Shown: in pieces, positions 33,062-42,460 of the stretch
Numbering within the stretch: position 1 is the first letter of the stretch
How the letters are laid out: the number at the start of each line of letters is the position of its first letter
NCBI RefSeq assembly: GCF_001189515.2
Contig: NZ_CP012069.2
Location: 1,302,001 to 1,366,000, forward strand
Length of the DNA: 64,000 nt
Reading direction: 5' to 3'
Origin: Olsenella sp. oral taxon 807
GTDB lineage: Bacteria > Actinomycetota > Coriobacteriia > Coriobacteriales > Atopobiaceae
Notes under the pieces: generated by a model
The model's input: the letters and a program-made list of their open reading frames with translations, nothing else
What the model was told of the DNA's origin: nothing
Databases searched by the model: none
Translations under genes and position numbers: made by a program

Positions 33062-33604
33062 ATGGCTCTTTTTGGGAAAAGGCTTTATACGCCCACCTAC
33101 AAGGTGAGCGGTGGCGAGGTCGCCGTCCTCGAAACCTCCAAGGGCACCATCCGCGTGAGGCTCGACGGAGAGGGCGCACCCATCCACGTCGCAAACTTCT
33201 GCGAACTTGCCACTTCTGGCTTCTACGATGGGCTCAAGTTCCATCGTTACGTCCCCGGCTTCGTCATTCAGGGCGGCTGTCCCAATACGCGCGACATGAG
33301 CCCAGAGGATGTCGCAGCGGGCAGGATCGGCCCGAGCGGCATGCCAGGTACGGGTGGGCCCGGCTACGCCATCCATGAGGAGTATACGACCAACCCGCGC
33401 AACAGCCACGTTGACGGGGCGCTCGCCATGGCACGATCGCAAGATCCCAACTCGGCGGGATCGCAGTTCTACCTTTGTCTCGGCGCCCAGCACACCCTCG
33501 ATAGCAACTACACGGTCTTTGGAACGACGATCGAGGGCTTGGACGTCATAGCCACCCTTCGCGCTGGTGATGCCATCAACTCCGTGAAGATAGAGGACCG
33601 TTAG
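33062..33604 (+). CDS. Cyclophilin-type peptidyl-prolyl cis-trans isomerase
   Basis: A 180-residue cyclophilin that speeds proline isomerisation during protein folding. FHRYVPGFVIQGGCP holds the active-site arginine and phenylalanine region. GALAMARSQDPNSAGSQFYLCL and HTLDSNYTVFG are further family signatures. No signal peptide was seen, so it is cytoplasmic. GGGAGGGAATGCG precedes the ATG. A weak TAGAAT -10-like sequence lies at 33009-33014. Confidence 0.94.
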   Translation: MALFGKRLYTPTYKVSGGEVAVLETSKGTIRVRLDGEGAPIHVANFCELATSGFYDGLKFHRYVPGFVIQGGCPNTRDMSPEDVAAGRIGPSGMPGTGGPGYAIHEEYTTNPRNSHVDGALAMARSQDPNSAGSQFYLCLGAQHTLDSNYTVFGTTIEGLDVIATLRAGDAINSVKIEDR

Positions 33605-33648
33605 GCAGCCGGCCGCTTTGGTAGGTGAAAGTTTCAGGAGGTTAGACA

Positions 33649-35061
33649 GTGAACCAGCAATCATTTGAGGCGGGCAAGGCCGCCTATGGTCGCGGTGACA
33701 TACTCAGAGCCGTCAGACAGCTCAGCGCCGCAAAGGAGCCTGGCGAGGTGTCCGGTTCCGTCGACCACCTCCTTGGCAACTGTTACATGAGGCTCAGCCG
33801 CTTTTCTGACGCGGCGCGCTGCTACGCCGACGCGCTCCACGACGCCTCCTACGGCCACTTTGGTGCGCTCGCCTGCAACAGGGGTCGCGCCCTTTTGGCC
33901 GCTGGTCGTCCCAAGGAGGCCGTCGCAGCACTTTCCATGGCCGTCAGCGATCACGAGTACCCGACTCCATACAAGGCCTACACCGCCCTCGGCAACGCAT
34001 ATAAGCGTATGGGCAACATCCGTGAGGCGGGCGTGGCATTTAGGAACGCGGCCATCGACGAGGGCAACCCAGATCCGTCAAACTCCCTATGCGAGTTGGG
34101 CCACTGTTTCATGCAAATGGGTCGTGCGGTGGACGCCGTCGAGGCCTATCGCACGGCACTCGACTTCGCGACCCCTCGTGAGAGTCAGGGTGCCATCTAC
34201 GGAGACCTCGGCCTTGCCTATGTTGCGGCCAACAAGATGTCCGAGGCTGTGGACGCCTTCGATCATGCTACCGAGAGCGGCCACCTGTTGCGCCCCGAGG
34301 TGCAGGTTGCCTACGATGCCGCCAAGAAGGCCGTGGCTGCCCTGCAGGGCGGCGGTCCCTCCGAGACGGACGCGTTTCTTGCGGCTGCGGGATATGGCGG
34401 TGGCATCGACCCGCTCGATCCCACCGGTGCAACCGGTGAGGTCATACCGTCTCCCGAGGACACGGGCTTTTTCTCGGTCACCGAGGAGGAGATCGTCGCC
34501 AACGCCAAGAAAAACCGCAAGATTCGCCGCAAACACAGGCACCGCGGCCTCAAGGTCCTCCTGATTCTTGTCTTGCTGCTCGTCCTCGCCGCAGGGGCTG
34601 CCGGGTTCTTGTACTACAAGGGCTATGGCTGGCCCACCCAGGCATCTGTCGTCGAGAAGCTCTTCAAGGACAACGCAGCTGGCGAGGATGTGGCGCCCCT
34701 CTTCGCCTCGAGCGTCTCAAGTGCCGAGAGGGCCCAGATGAAGTCGACCCTTCCCGTCTCACTGAACAACGTGACGATTGACAACGTCGAGCGATCAATG
34801 AGTTCGACGACGGTCATCGCGACGGTCAAGCTCTCGTCCGGTGGCGAGCAGAGGTACCAGCTTACGCTCACGCGTGACGGCATAGGCTGGCAGGTAAGTT
34901 CGGTCGACTACGTCTTTGACTCCCAAGAGGAGGGTTCAACGACCATTGACACGAACGCCTCGCCAGAACCTGCGGGATCGAGTGGCTCCTCGAGCTCCAC
35001 AGAATCCGGTGCAACTACGGGTACCATCTCAACAACGAACAATGAGACCTCGGGCGAATAG
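33649..35061 (+). CDS. Membrane-anchored tetratricopeptide-repeat protein
   Basis: A 470-residue protein. Residues 1-230 contain five to six TPR-like helical pairs (for example GKAAYGRGDILRAVRQLSAA, LGNAYKRMGNIREAGVAFRNA, DLGLAYVAANKMSEAVDAFDHA). A basic stretch (KKNRKIRRKHRHRGLK) precedes one transmembrane helix near 303-322. A small outer domain of about 100 residues follows, then a Ser/Thr-rich low-complexity tail. The TPR part is therefore cytoplasmic and the tail outside. The GTG at 33649 follows TCAGGAGGTTAGACA. It lies just before mreB and may scaffold cell-wall or division proteins, which is inference from neighbourhood. Confidence 0.82.
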   Translation: MNQQSFEAGKAAYGRGDILRAVRQLSAAKEPGEVSGSVDHLLGNCYMRLSRFSDAARCYADALHDASYGHFGALACNRGRALLAAGRPKEAVAALSMAVSDHEYPTPYKAYTALGNAYKRMGNIREAGVAFRNAAIDEGNPDPSNSLCELGHCFMQMGRAVDAVEAYRTALDFATPRESQGAIYGDLGLAYVAANKMSEAVDAFDHATESGHLLRPEVQVAYDAAKKAVAALQGGGPSETDAFLAAAGYGGGIDPLDPTGATGEVIPSPEDTGFFSVTEEEIVANAKKNRKIRRKHRHRGLKVLLILVLLLVLAAGAAGFLYYKGYGWPTQASVVEKLFKDNAAGEDVAPLFASSVSSAERAQMKSTLPVSLNNVTIDNVERSMSSTTVIATVKLSSGGEQRYQLTLTRDGIGWQVSSVDYVFDSQEEGSTTIDTNASPEPAGSSGSSSSTESGATTGTISTTNNETSGE

Positions 35062-35102
35062 AACCTTGACGAGCGTTAGGTTCATGCGATTGGAAACAGC
35101 CA

Positions 35103-36149
35103 ATGTCGATTATCGACTCGTTCTTTGGTGAATACGACGGAGACCTGGCCATTGACCTGGGTACAGCAAATACCCTTGTCGCTGCGCGGGGTCAGGGCAT
35201 CGTTCTTAACGAGCCCTCCGTCGTCGCGATCGACCAAAGCGCGGACCGTGTCTTGGCTGTAGGCGCGGATGCAAAGCGCATGATAGGAAGGACCCCTGGC
35301 TCCATCATCGCCGAGCGTCCCCTTAAGGACGGCGTCATCGCGGACTTCGACGTCACCGAAGTCATGTTGCGCTACTTCATCGAGAAGGCGCGCGGCACGC
35401 GCCGCTACCCTTGGTCACCGAGGCCGCGTGTCGTCGTGTGCGTTCCCTCCGGCGTGACCTCAGTCGAGAAGCGCGCCGTCTTCGAGGCGACAATATCTGC
35501 GGGTGCCCGCCAGGCCTATCTCATCGAGGAGCCCATGGCGGCTGCAATCGGGGCCGACCTGCCGATTGAGGACCCGACTGGCTCCATGGTCGTGGACATT
35601 GGTGGCGGCACGACTGAGGTCGCCGTCATCGCCATGGGTGGCATCGTCGTCTCACAGTCCATCAGGACGGCGGGAGATGAGTTCGACCAGACGATACTCG
35701 AGCATGTTCGTGACGCCTACAACCTCTCCATCGGTGAGAGGACCGCAGAGGACATCAAGATAAAGGTCGGGTCGGCCGCACCTTTGGTGGAGGAGCTCGA
35801 CGTCGAGGTCAACGGCCGAGATGTCCTGTCCGGCATGCCCAAGTCGGTACGCATCGAGTCCGAGGAGATCCGTCGCGCGCTCGACAAGCCGCTCGATGAG
35901 GTGACGAAGGCCGTCAAGGACGCCCTCGACGTCACGCCGCCTGACCTCGCAAGCGACCTCATGTACTACGGCGTTCTGCTCACAGGTGGGGGTGGTCTGC
36001 TCAGGGGCCTTGATCAGCGGTTGCGTGACGAGACAGGCGTGCCTGTCAACGTGAGTCCCACCGCACTGGAAAACGTCGTCAACGGCTGCGCCAAGGTGCT
36101 CGAGGCCAACGCGCTCACGGGCGGCTTCGTGCAGAGCGCCAGTCAGTAG
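35103..36149 (+). CDS. mreB: Rod shape-determining protein MreB
   Basis: MreB is a bacterial actin that polymerises under the membrane and guides the elongation machinery. The 348-residue protein has DLGTANTLVAARGQGIVLNEPSV (phosphate loop 1), CVPSGVTSVEKRAV, EEPMAAAIGADLPIEDPTG, DIGGGTTEVAVIAMGG (phosphate loop 2) and LTGGGGLLRGLD (adenosine motif). Length matches the family. An ATG at 35103 starts it, and mreC follows after 6 bp. Confidence 0.97.
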   Translation: MSIIDSFFGEYDGDLAIDLGTANTLVAARGQGIVLNEPSVVAIDQSADRVLAVGADAKRMIGRTPGSIIAERPLKDGVIADFDVTEVMLRYFIEKARGTRRYPWSPRPRVVVCVPSGVTSVEKRAVFEATISAGARQAYLIEEPMAAAIGADLPIEDPTGSMVVDIGGGTTEVAVIAMGGIVVSQSIRTAGDEFDQTILEHVRDAYNLSIGERTAEDIKIKVGSAAPLVEELDVEVNGRDVLSGMPKSVRIESEEIRRALDKPLDEVTKAVKDALDVTPPDLASDLMYYGVLLTGGGGLLRGLDQRLRDETGVPVNVSPTALENVVNGCAKVLEANALTGGFVQSASQ

Positions 36150-36155
36150 GGTGGC

Positions 36156-37181
36156 ATGGCGCGCTTAGCTGGCGTGGACCAGCCCACGCCTGGACTACGT
36201 AAGAGCGATTCGGATTCTGGTGCCAGGCTCTTCGTCTTCCTCGTGGTGCTCTCTCTCGTCATGTTTACGATGAGCGCCCGCGAGAGTGGCTCCGGCTTCT
36301 TCACGACACTGCGCGGCGGCTTCATGACTGTCACGACACCTCTTCGCGTCGTTGGCTCAGCCCTCACGACGCCCTTTCAGGCCCTTGGGAACGTATTCTC
36401 TAACCTCACAGCAACCCAAGAGACGCTCTCGGACCTTCGGGAGGAGAACGAGCGGCTTTTGGCCAAGAACGCAGAGCTCCAAGAAGAGGCTCAGGCCGCA
36501 AAGAGGCTTCAGGACCTCTTGGGGCTTCAGAGCAGCTATAGCCTGCAGTCAACGGCAGCTCGCATTATCTCTACCTCGACCGACTCGTGGAGCAGGACGG
36601 TCGTTATCGACAGGGGTAGCTCCTCGGGTCTTGCGGTCGGCATGCCGGTGACCAACTCGAGCGGCGCCATCGGTCAGATCATCGAGTGTGGTCCCACCTC
36701 CGCCACCGTGAGGCTCATTGCAGACGAGAACTCGTCCGTCTCGGCACTGGTGCAGTCGAGTCGTGCCCAGGGTGTGCTCAAGGGCTCTGCGGGCGGCACG
36801 CTCCACCTGACGCTCATCGCCACCGATCAATCGGTATCGGTGGGAGACAGCGTCGTGACAAGTGGGCTTGGCGGCGTCTATCCTAAGGGATTGCCCTTGG
36901 GAAGGGTGCTCTCCGTCAACAAGAACGACGGCGATCTCTACTACACCATCGTCGTCGAGCCGCCCTCTTCGGCCGAGAGCTTCGAGGAGGTGCTCGTCAT
37001 CACCTCGCTCACGGAAAACCAGAAGGCGAGCTCAGAGGACATCGCGAAGGCGGACGATCAGGACAGCTCGCTGACAGGCGGTTCGGGTGACTCGACGTCC
37101 ACACCGAGCGACTCTGGATCGTCTGGTGCGTCGGACCGAGCGGAGGGCTCGTCAGCCTCCGATCGACAGAGCACTCGCTAG
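36156..37181 (+). CDS. mreC: Rod shape-determining protein MreC
   Basis: MreC is a bitopic membrane protein that links MreB, RodA and PBP2. The 341-residue protein has one N-terminal membrane helix (LFVFLVVLSLVMFTMSA, about 23-40). A coiled coil follows (about 88-115, LREENERLLAKNAELQEE), then the beta-rich outer domain (RIISTSTDSWSRTVVIDRG, VTNSSGAIGQIIE, TSGLGGVYPKGLPLGRV). The last 50 residues are a Ser/Asp-rich tail not needed for the fold. The gene is tightly packed between mreB and mreD. Confidence 0.95.
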   Translation: MARLAGVDQPTPGLRKSDSDSGARLFVFLVVLSLVMFTMSARESGSGFFTTLRGGFMTVTTPLRVVGSALTTPFQALGNVFSNLTATQETLSDLREENERLLAKNAELQEEAQAAKRLQDLLGLQSSYSLQSTAARIISTSTDSWSRTVVIDRGSSSGLAVGMPVTNSSGAIGQIIECGPTSATVRLIADENSSVSALVQSSRAQGVLKGSAGGTLHLTLIATDQSVSVGDSVVTSGLGGVYPKGLPLGRVLSVNKNDGDLYYTIVVEPPSSAESFEEVLVITSLTENQKASSEDIAKADDQDSSLTGGSGDSTSTPSDSGSSGASDRAEGSSASDRQSTR

Positions 37182-37201
37182 CGTTTCGGTAGGAGGTGTC
37201 C

Positions 37202-37759
37202 ATGCAGGTAAACAACACACACAAACATAGACGTGACAGCGCGGCCCTCGCTGGCGTGTGTCTTGTCCTTCAGATCGCCGTCGCGCCCTATCTTGCCGTA
37301 GGCAATGGTCACATCAACTTCGCCCTTATCTTCTGCGCTATCGTCACCCTAACGGTGGGAGGCAGCTGGGGCGTGCTGTGCGGCTTTCTCTCGGGCCTTG
37401 TCTTCGACCTCAGCACGACCGGACCGGTCGGTCTCATGGCCCTCCTGCTCACCAGCGCAGCCTTCGTCATGGGCATGGAGTCCAGAAATCGTCTTCAGGA
37501 CGACTCCTCCGCCGCCATGATCCTCTTCTTCATGACCTGCCTTGCCGTGAGCGTCTCCTACAACCTGGCAATGTTTCTGGTAGGTGAGGCTCACTCTGTG
37601 GTTGATGTGCTCTTCTTGAGGAGCCTTCCCAGCTTCATTCTGACCTCTGTGGCCTTCCTGCCCTTTGCCTGGCGCTACTCCAAGGGCTCGTCGCATACGC
37701 TGAGCATGGGCGTGCCCACCAAAAAGCGCAGTGGAAAGTATGGCGCAGGAACCCCTTAG
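37202..37759 (+). CDS. mreD: Rod shape-determining protein MreD
   Basis: A 185-residue membrane protein with five to six hydrophobic helices, the usual partner of MreC. The region FALIFCAIVTLTVGGSWGVLCGFLSGLVFDLSTTGPVG contains the family's G-x-x-x-G-L-x-x-D pattern. The ATG at 37202 is placed 5 bases after AGGAGG; an in-frame GTG at 37196 lies inside that site and is unlikely. Confidence 0.9.
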   Translation: MQVNNTHKHRRDSAALAGVCLVLQIAVAPYLAVGNGHINFALIFCAIVTLTVGGSWGVLCGFLSGLVFDLSTTGPVGLMALLLTSAAFVMGMESRNRLQDDSSAAMILFFMTCLAVSVSYNLAMFLVGEAHSVVDVLFLRSLPSFILTSVAFLPFAWRYSKGSSHTLSMGVPTKKRSGKYGAGTP

Positions 37760-37769
37760 GTGAACACTC

Positions 37770-39800
37770 ATGAATCCCGTGATCATCATCATCGCAGTCT
37801 TGGCAGTCATCCTAGTCTGCCTCATCGTTGCCTTCATCCTCCTAGGCAGGGGCGACAGCCGCTTCACCTTTGACATAGGCGGCAGCGTCCCCACGGCGGC
37901 GGGCGGAGGGGACAGCTCTACCGAGACGGGGTTCAAGAACAGGCTTCTTGGCCTTAAGGTCTTCGCGGGAACCGTTATCGGGGCGCTTTTTGTCAGACTT
38001 TGGAGCATGCAGCTCGTCTCCGTCAACGACTACAGCGCCAAGGCCGAGAGTAACAGAACCCGAACTATCCTTGTCTTCGCACCCAGAGGCCGTATTCTCG
38101 ACCGCAATGGAAACGAGCTGGTCACCAACCGCCCGAGCCTCTGCGTCGTCGCGAAGTCTGACGTCGCTGCCAATCCCATCGAGGTCAAGCTTTTGGCCAA
38201 CTTGCTCGGCATGCCATCCATGGCCGTCAAGCACAAGATAGAGAATGCCAGTGAGGGAGCCCAGAGCCTGAGGACGGTGGCCGAGGACGTGTCAAGGCGT
38301 GTCGTCGCCTACATCGGCGAGCACACCTATCTCTTCGACGGGGTCCAGATCGTCCAACGGACCCAGCGACTCTACCCCAACGGAAACCTCGCCGCGCACG
38401 TCTTGGGCTACACTGGTCCGATCACCACTGACCAGGTAAAGAACATGGACGAGACATCGGGGGGCTCCATACGCTATGAGCTTGGCGACATCGTCGGGCA
38501 GTCGGGCATCGAGCGTCAATATGAGAGTATCCTACAGGGTATCAAGGGTGAACAAGTTGTCTACGTCAATGCCAATGGCGACGTGCTCTCCACATCGAGC
38601 TCGGTCGAGTCTCAAGGCGGCTCCGACATCACGCTCACCCTCGACAAATCCATCCAGAGGGCAGCGGAGGAGTCCCTTGCAAGCAACATCCAGAGGTTGT
38701 ATAAGCTCGGTCGCACCGACTGCCACGGCGGTGCCGCGATCGTGATCGACGTGACCAACGGCGACGTGCTCGCTATGGCAAGCCACCCCACCTACTCGCC
38801 TAACGTCTTCGTCGGGGGCATCTCGAATGACGATTGGAACGCGCTCTCGTCCGAGAGTTCCCATAATCCCCTGCTCAACAGGGCCATTGCAGGGCAGTAT
38901 CCCTCTGCTTCGACGATAAAGCCGCTCACGACCTTCGCTGCCCTCAACTTCGGCATCGCGACCACGGACTCAAGCTACTATTGCTCGGGCTACTGGACGG
39001 GCTTTGGTAGGGCATCAGGCCAGTACTGCTGGAAGAAGACGGGTCATGGTGGCATAGGCCTGCAGGGAGGCATCACCTATTCCTGTGACGTCGTCTTCTA
39101 CGAGATCGGCAAGGGCTTCTTCTACTCTGATCACCCCGATGGTATGCAGGAGACATTCAGAAAATGGGGGCTTGGAGCCAAGGAGGGTATCGACTTGCCC
39201 GGTGAGGCCACAGGACGGGTGCCTGACGCGCAGTGGAAGGCAAGCTACTATGCGAACTCAAGCGAGGACGACAGGGCCTGGAAGGGCGGAGACTACACCA
39301 ACCTCGCCATCGGGCAGGGGGACCTGTTGGTGACGCCGCTCCAGATGTGCTGCGTCTATGCGGGCATCTCCACCAAGGGCACCATCTGGAAGCCGCATCT
39401 GTTAAAATCCGTCGATGCTGCTGTGGGATCAGGGTCAGTCATCGATCACAAGGACGCGCTCACGTACCAGGTCGAGGAGAGGCCAGCGTACCTCGACTTG
39501 GTCCACGCAGGTCTCAAGGGCGTCATCTACGAGGAGTCAGAGGCGCAGACGTCCCACTTCGTCACGCTTCCCGTGACGGTGGCAGGCAAGACCGGCTCAG
39601 CCCAGACGCCCAAGAGCCAGCCCGACGGCTGGTTCATCGCCTATGCGCCCTACGATGACCCTAAGTATGTGATCGCGGCGGCCATTGAGTATGGAGGCTA
39701 CGGTGCGGAGGGGGCCATGTATGTCGTACGCGACATCCTTGGAGAGATCTATGGTAGTCCCGATACCTCGACCGCACAGGACACGAGCGCGGTGAGATAG
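37770..39800 (+). CDS. mrdA: Penicillin-binding protein 2 (elongation transpeptidase)
   Basis: The class B PBP of the elongation complex, which crosslinks peptidoglycan. The 676-residue protein has a dimerisation region (RTRTILVFAPRGRILDRNG), the catalytic S-x-x-K in PSASTIKPLTTF, the SCD triad motif in TYSCDVVFYEIG, and KTGSAQTP. Unusually, two hydrophobic segments precede the periplasmic part: residues 4-27 (IIIIAVLAVILVCLIVAFILLG) and about 56-75 (LGLKVFAGTVIGALFVRLWS). Family members normally have one. Between them lies a polar Gly/Ser-rich stretch. The gene is followed 4 bp later by rodA. Confidence 0.94.
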   Translation: MNPVIIIIAVLAVILVCLIVAFILLGRGDSRFTFDIGGSVPTAAGGGDSSTETGFKNRLLGLKVFAGTVIGALFVRLWSMQLVSVNDYSAKAESNRTRTILVFAPRGRILDRNGNELVTNRPSLCVVAKSDVAANPIEVKLLANLLGMPSMAVKHKIENASEGAQSLRTVAEDVSRRVVAYIGEHTYLFDGVQIVQRTQRLYPNGNLAAHVLGYTGPITTDQVKNMDETSGGSIRYELGDIVGQSGIERQYESILQGIKGEQVVYVNANGDVLSTSSSVESQGGSDITLTLDKSIQRAAEESLASNIQRLYKLGRTDCHGGAAIVIDVTNGDVLAMASHPTYSPNVFVGGISNDDWNALSSESSHNPLLNRAIAGQYPSASTIKPLTTFAALNFGIATTDSSYYCSGYWTGFGRASGQYCWKKTGHGGIGLQGGITYSCDVVFYEIGKGFFYSDHPDGMQETFRKWGLGAKEGIDLPGEATGRVPDAQWKASYYANSSEDDRAWKGGDYTNLAIGQGDLLVTPLQMCCVYAGISTKGTIWKPHLLKSVDAAVGSGSVIDHKDALTYQVEERPAYLDLVHAGLKGVIYEESEAQTSHFVTLPVTVAGKTGSAQTPKSQPDGWFIAYAPYDDPKYVIAAAIEYGGYGAEGAMYVVRDILGEIYGSPDTSTAQDTSAVR

Positions 39801-39804
39801 GGTC

Positions 39805-41040
39805 ATGGCACAGTCACAGAACAACATGGGTGCAGCCCTCGGCTCGATCATGAGGGGGATGGGTGGTGCCATCGGACAGGTCATGAGCAAGAACCTGCGT
39901 AGCCCCCGCGCAGGTGCGAGCGCACGAAACCGGTCGAACTTCTATCGCCCGCAGCTCTTGTCCGCCCTCGCCTTGGTGGGCTTTGGGGCCCTTGTCATCT
40001 GGACGGCGTCGCTCTCGATCTCAGAGGCCTCGTTCTTCCGTCAGTGCTTGGGTATCGCGCTCGGCCTCGCCGCAGCCCTCGTCATGTGGCGCTACGACTA
40101 CCGCGTGCTCGCCAACACGACAAAGGCGCTACTCATCGCTGACGTCGTCCTCATGCTCCTGCCGCTCGTACCAGGCCTGAGCCATACTGCTAAGGGTGCG
40201 ACGGGCTGGGTCAAGGTGCCGTTCTCGACATTCACCTTTCAGCCCTCCGAGTTCGCCAAGCTTGTCACCATCTACCTCATGGCGGCCCTAGGAGCGGAGT
40301 ACAACGGACGCATCGAGGCCCTCAAGGACTACATGAAGCTCTGTGGCATCCTTGTTATCCCGTTTCTGCTCATCTTGCTTCAACCGGATCTTGGAACGGG
40401 GCTCATCGTGCTCGTGACGGGAGCCTCCATCATCATCTGTTCCGGCGCCAAGAGGAGATGGGTCGTCGTAACCATCGCGTGCATAGTTCTCTTCGCAACT
40501 GTCGTCGTTGTGACGTCCATGACGCCTGGCCTACCTCATCTGCTCAAACCCTATCAGCTCAACCGCCTCATTGTGTTCGTGGACTCCTCGGTGGACCCGT
40601 CGGGCAATGGCTACAACCTCCAACAGGCAAAGATTGCCGTGGGGTCGGGTGGGCTCCTTGGCAAGGGCATCGGTCACGCCAGCCAGGCGGGTAGCGGCTT
40701 TCTGCCAGAGGCACACACGGACTTCGTGTTCGCGTTTCTTGCCGAGGAGTTTGGTTTCATTGGCTCGGCGCTGCTCCTGGGCCTCTTTTCCATCCTCATC
40801 TTCTCGACCATCACGCTCGCACAGCGGGTGGAAGCACCCTTCGGCAAGCTCGTGCTCGTTGGTATCGCCACGATGTGGTCTTTTCAACTCTTGCAGAACG
40901 TGGGAATGTGCATCGGTATCATGCCCATTACCGGCATTCCGCTTCCCTTCATAAGCTATGGCTCCTCCTCTATGCTGACCCAGCTCATGGCGGTCGGGAT
41001 GGTGCAGTCCGTGTGGAACCACATCCCGAAGACTGCCTAA
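39805..41040 (+). CDS. rodA: Peptidoglycan glycosyltransferase RodA
   Basis: A SEDS-family membrane glycosyltransferase that works with PBP2 in lateral wall growth. The 411-residue protein has about ten helices. TFQPSEFAKLVTIYLMAALG and LQPDLGTGLIVLVTGASIIICSG carry the conserved SEDS Glu and Asp regions, and GIGHASQAGSGFLPEAHTDFVFAFLAEEFGFIGS and ITGIPLPFISYGSSSML are further SEDS signatures. About 45 extra residues precede the first helix (QSQNNMGAALGSIMRGMGG). Confidence 0.95.
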   Translation: MAQSQNNMGAALGSIMRGMGGAIGQVMSKNLRSPRAGASARNRSNFYRPQLLSALALVGFGALVIWTASLSISEASFFRQCLGIALGLAAALVMWRYDYRVLANTTKALLIADVVLMLLPLVPGLSHTAKGATGWVKVPFSTFTFQPSEFAKLVTIYLMAALGAEYNGRIEALKDYMKLCGILVIPFLLILLQPDLGTGLIVLVTGASIIICSGAKRRWVVVTIACIVLFATVVVVTSMTPGLPHLLKPYQLNRLIVFVDSSVDPSGNGYNLQQAKIAVGSGGLLGKGIGHASQAGSGFLPEAHTDFVFAFLAEEFGFIGSALLLGLFSILIFSTITLAQRVEAPFGKLVLVGIATMWSFQLLQNVGMCIGIMPITGIPLPFISYGSSSMLTQLMAVGMVQSVWNHIPKTA

Positions 41041-41080
41041 CCATGGGTCTTGGCAAACTAAGCACCCGCAAGGAGATCAA

Positions 41081-41926
41081 ATGACTCGAAGACCTGCGTT
41101 TTTCAGCTTCGACCTCGCAGAGACCCTCAATGCCGGCAGACAGGCCGAGATGAGACGCACCCAGGACCTGTGCGTGACGATCTTCGTGTCTGCGCAGGCC
41201 GACACCGCTCTCGTTATGGCTATCAAGAACGCCTTCGTGCCAGAGCTCACGAGCTCGACGGTCGTCGTACGCCCGCTCGAGCCGGGGTCGATGCCGCCTG
41301 CGGACTCTGACCTTTGCGTCGTGGTGCCCGATGACGGGGGGGAGCTTGCGCTGCGTTGTGCCCGCTCCTCTGCTGACGTCGGTGTTCCCTGCCGCGTGAT
41401 TGTGGAGACAAGCCTCGAGGTCCACGACCTTGGGCCTGACGGGGCGAACGGCCTCGCGGGCTACATCGTCGCCTCTGACCCCCAGGCAGCACTTACGGAG
41501 TTTGCGGACTGGGTGATACAGGCCTGTCCCGACACGGGTCTTGCGCTTGCCGCCAACTTCTCGTTCTTGCGTCCCGCCAAGATATCGGAGATCATAAGAC
41601 GCTACTCTAAGGAGAACGCGCTCATCGGTGCCATCTCGCTCATCCCCGGGGCAGATCTGCCCATCATGACCGTAAACCAGTTCAGAATGGCGTTCGAGAT
41701 CGCTGCTGCCTGTGGCGTGCGGCTCAGGATCACACGCATCACAGACCTCGCAGGTATTCTCGGTGCCGGCTTTGCCTATCGCTCTCTTGCCCGATCGCTC
41801 GTCAGCGCCATCCCGATCGTTGGCTGGGCTATCAAGGGCGGCGTCGGCTATCTGGGCACCCAGACGACCGGTCACGCCCTAGCACTGCGCTACTGTGGGA
41901 GCGCGAGCGCAAACAGTCGACCTTGA
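41081..41926 (+). CDS. DUF697-domain membrane-associated protein
   Basis: A 281-residue protein of unknown function. The C-terminal half matches the DUF697/YcjF type: RRYSKENALIGAISLIPGADLPIMT, FRMAFEIAAACG, and two amphipathic hydrophobic segments, FAYRSLARSLVSAIPIVGW and AIKGGVGYLGTQTTGHAL. The N-terminal half resembles a nucleotide-binding-like alpha/beta fold, with beta strands such as LCVTIFVSA and SDLCVVVPD, but it has no P-loop, so GTP binding is not supported. AAGGAGATCAA precedes the ATG. It is the last gene of the rod operon, 40 bp after rodA, and is followed by repeat cluster 3. It may be an accessory factor of cell-shape control. Confidence 0.75.
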   Translation: MTRRPAFFSFDLAETLNAGRQAEMRRTQDLCVTIFVSAQADTALVMAIKNAFVPELTSSTVVVRPLEPGSMPPADSDLCVVVPDDGGELALRCARSSADVGVPCRVIVETSLEVHDLGPDGANGLAGYIVASDPQAALTEFADWVIQACPDTGLALAANFSFLRPAKISEIIRRYSKENALIGAISLIPGADLPIMTVNQFRMAFEIAAACGVRLRITRITDLAGILGAGFAYRSLARSLVSAIPIVGWAIKGGVGYLGTQTTGHALALRYCGSASANSRP

Positions 41927-41965
41927 ACGTGACCGAAACGTTCAGGGGGTTCTCGGCACAGCGTT

Positions 41966-42460
41966 CACTGCCACGTGGCGGCGAGCGTACGGGCTGCACG
42001 TCCTCACACTGCCACTCGACGTCGAGCGTACCAAAACGGTACGTCCAGGGCCGAGTGGCAGTGTCTCCCACACGGAACTGCACGCTCAGGGCCGAGTGGC
42101 AGTGCCACTCACACTGCCACTCGACGTCGAGCGCACCAAGACGGTACGCTCAGGGCCGAGTGGAAGTGCCATCCACATGGAACTGCACGCTCAGGCCCGA
42201 GTGGCAGTGCCGCCCACACTGCCACTCGACGTTGAGCGTACGGGCTGCACGCCCTCACACTGCCACTCGACGTCGAGCGTACCGAGACGGTGCGCTCAGG
42301 CCCGAGTGGCAGTGCCGACCACGCGGGACTGCACGCTCAGGGCCGAGTGGCAGTGCCGACCACACTGCCACTCGACGTCGAGCGCACGGGCAGCACGCCC
42401 TCACACTGCCACTCGACGTCGAGCGTACCGAGACGGTGCGTCCAGGGCCGAATGGCCGGG
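41966..42460. repeat. Palindromic repeat cluster 3 (four 57-bp units)
   Basis: The 57-bp units start at 42007, 42112, 42258 and 42404, at spacings of 105, 146 and 146 bp. Modules of 41 bp start at 41966, 42217 and 42363. The inner stem is of the GAGCGTACC/CGGTACG type. The last unit has a decayed right arm (CGAATGGCCGGG), and the unit at 42112 has one change (TGGAAGTG). The left flank TTCTCGGCACAGCGTTCACTG matches that of cluster 1 with few changes. Confidence 0.9.

Noticed and set aside
39070-39110. Missing SxN motif in PBP2 (SCD instead)
   Set aside because: An aspartate at this position is known in elongation-type PBP2 proteins, so it is not evidence of inactivity.
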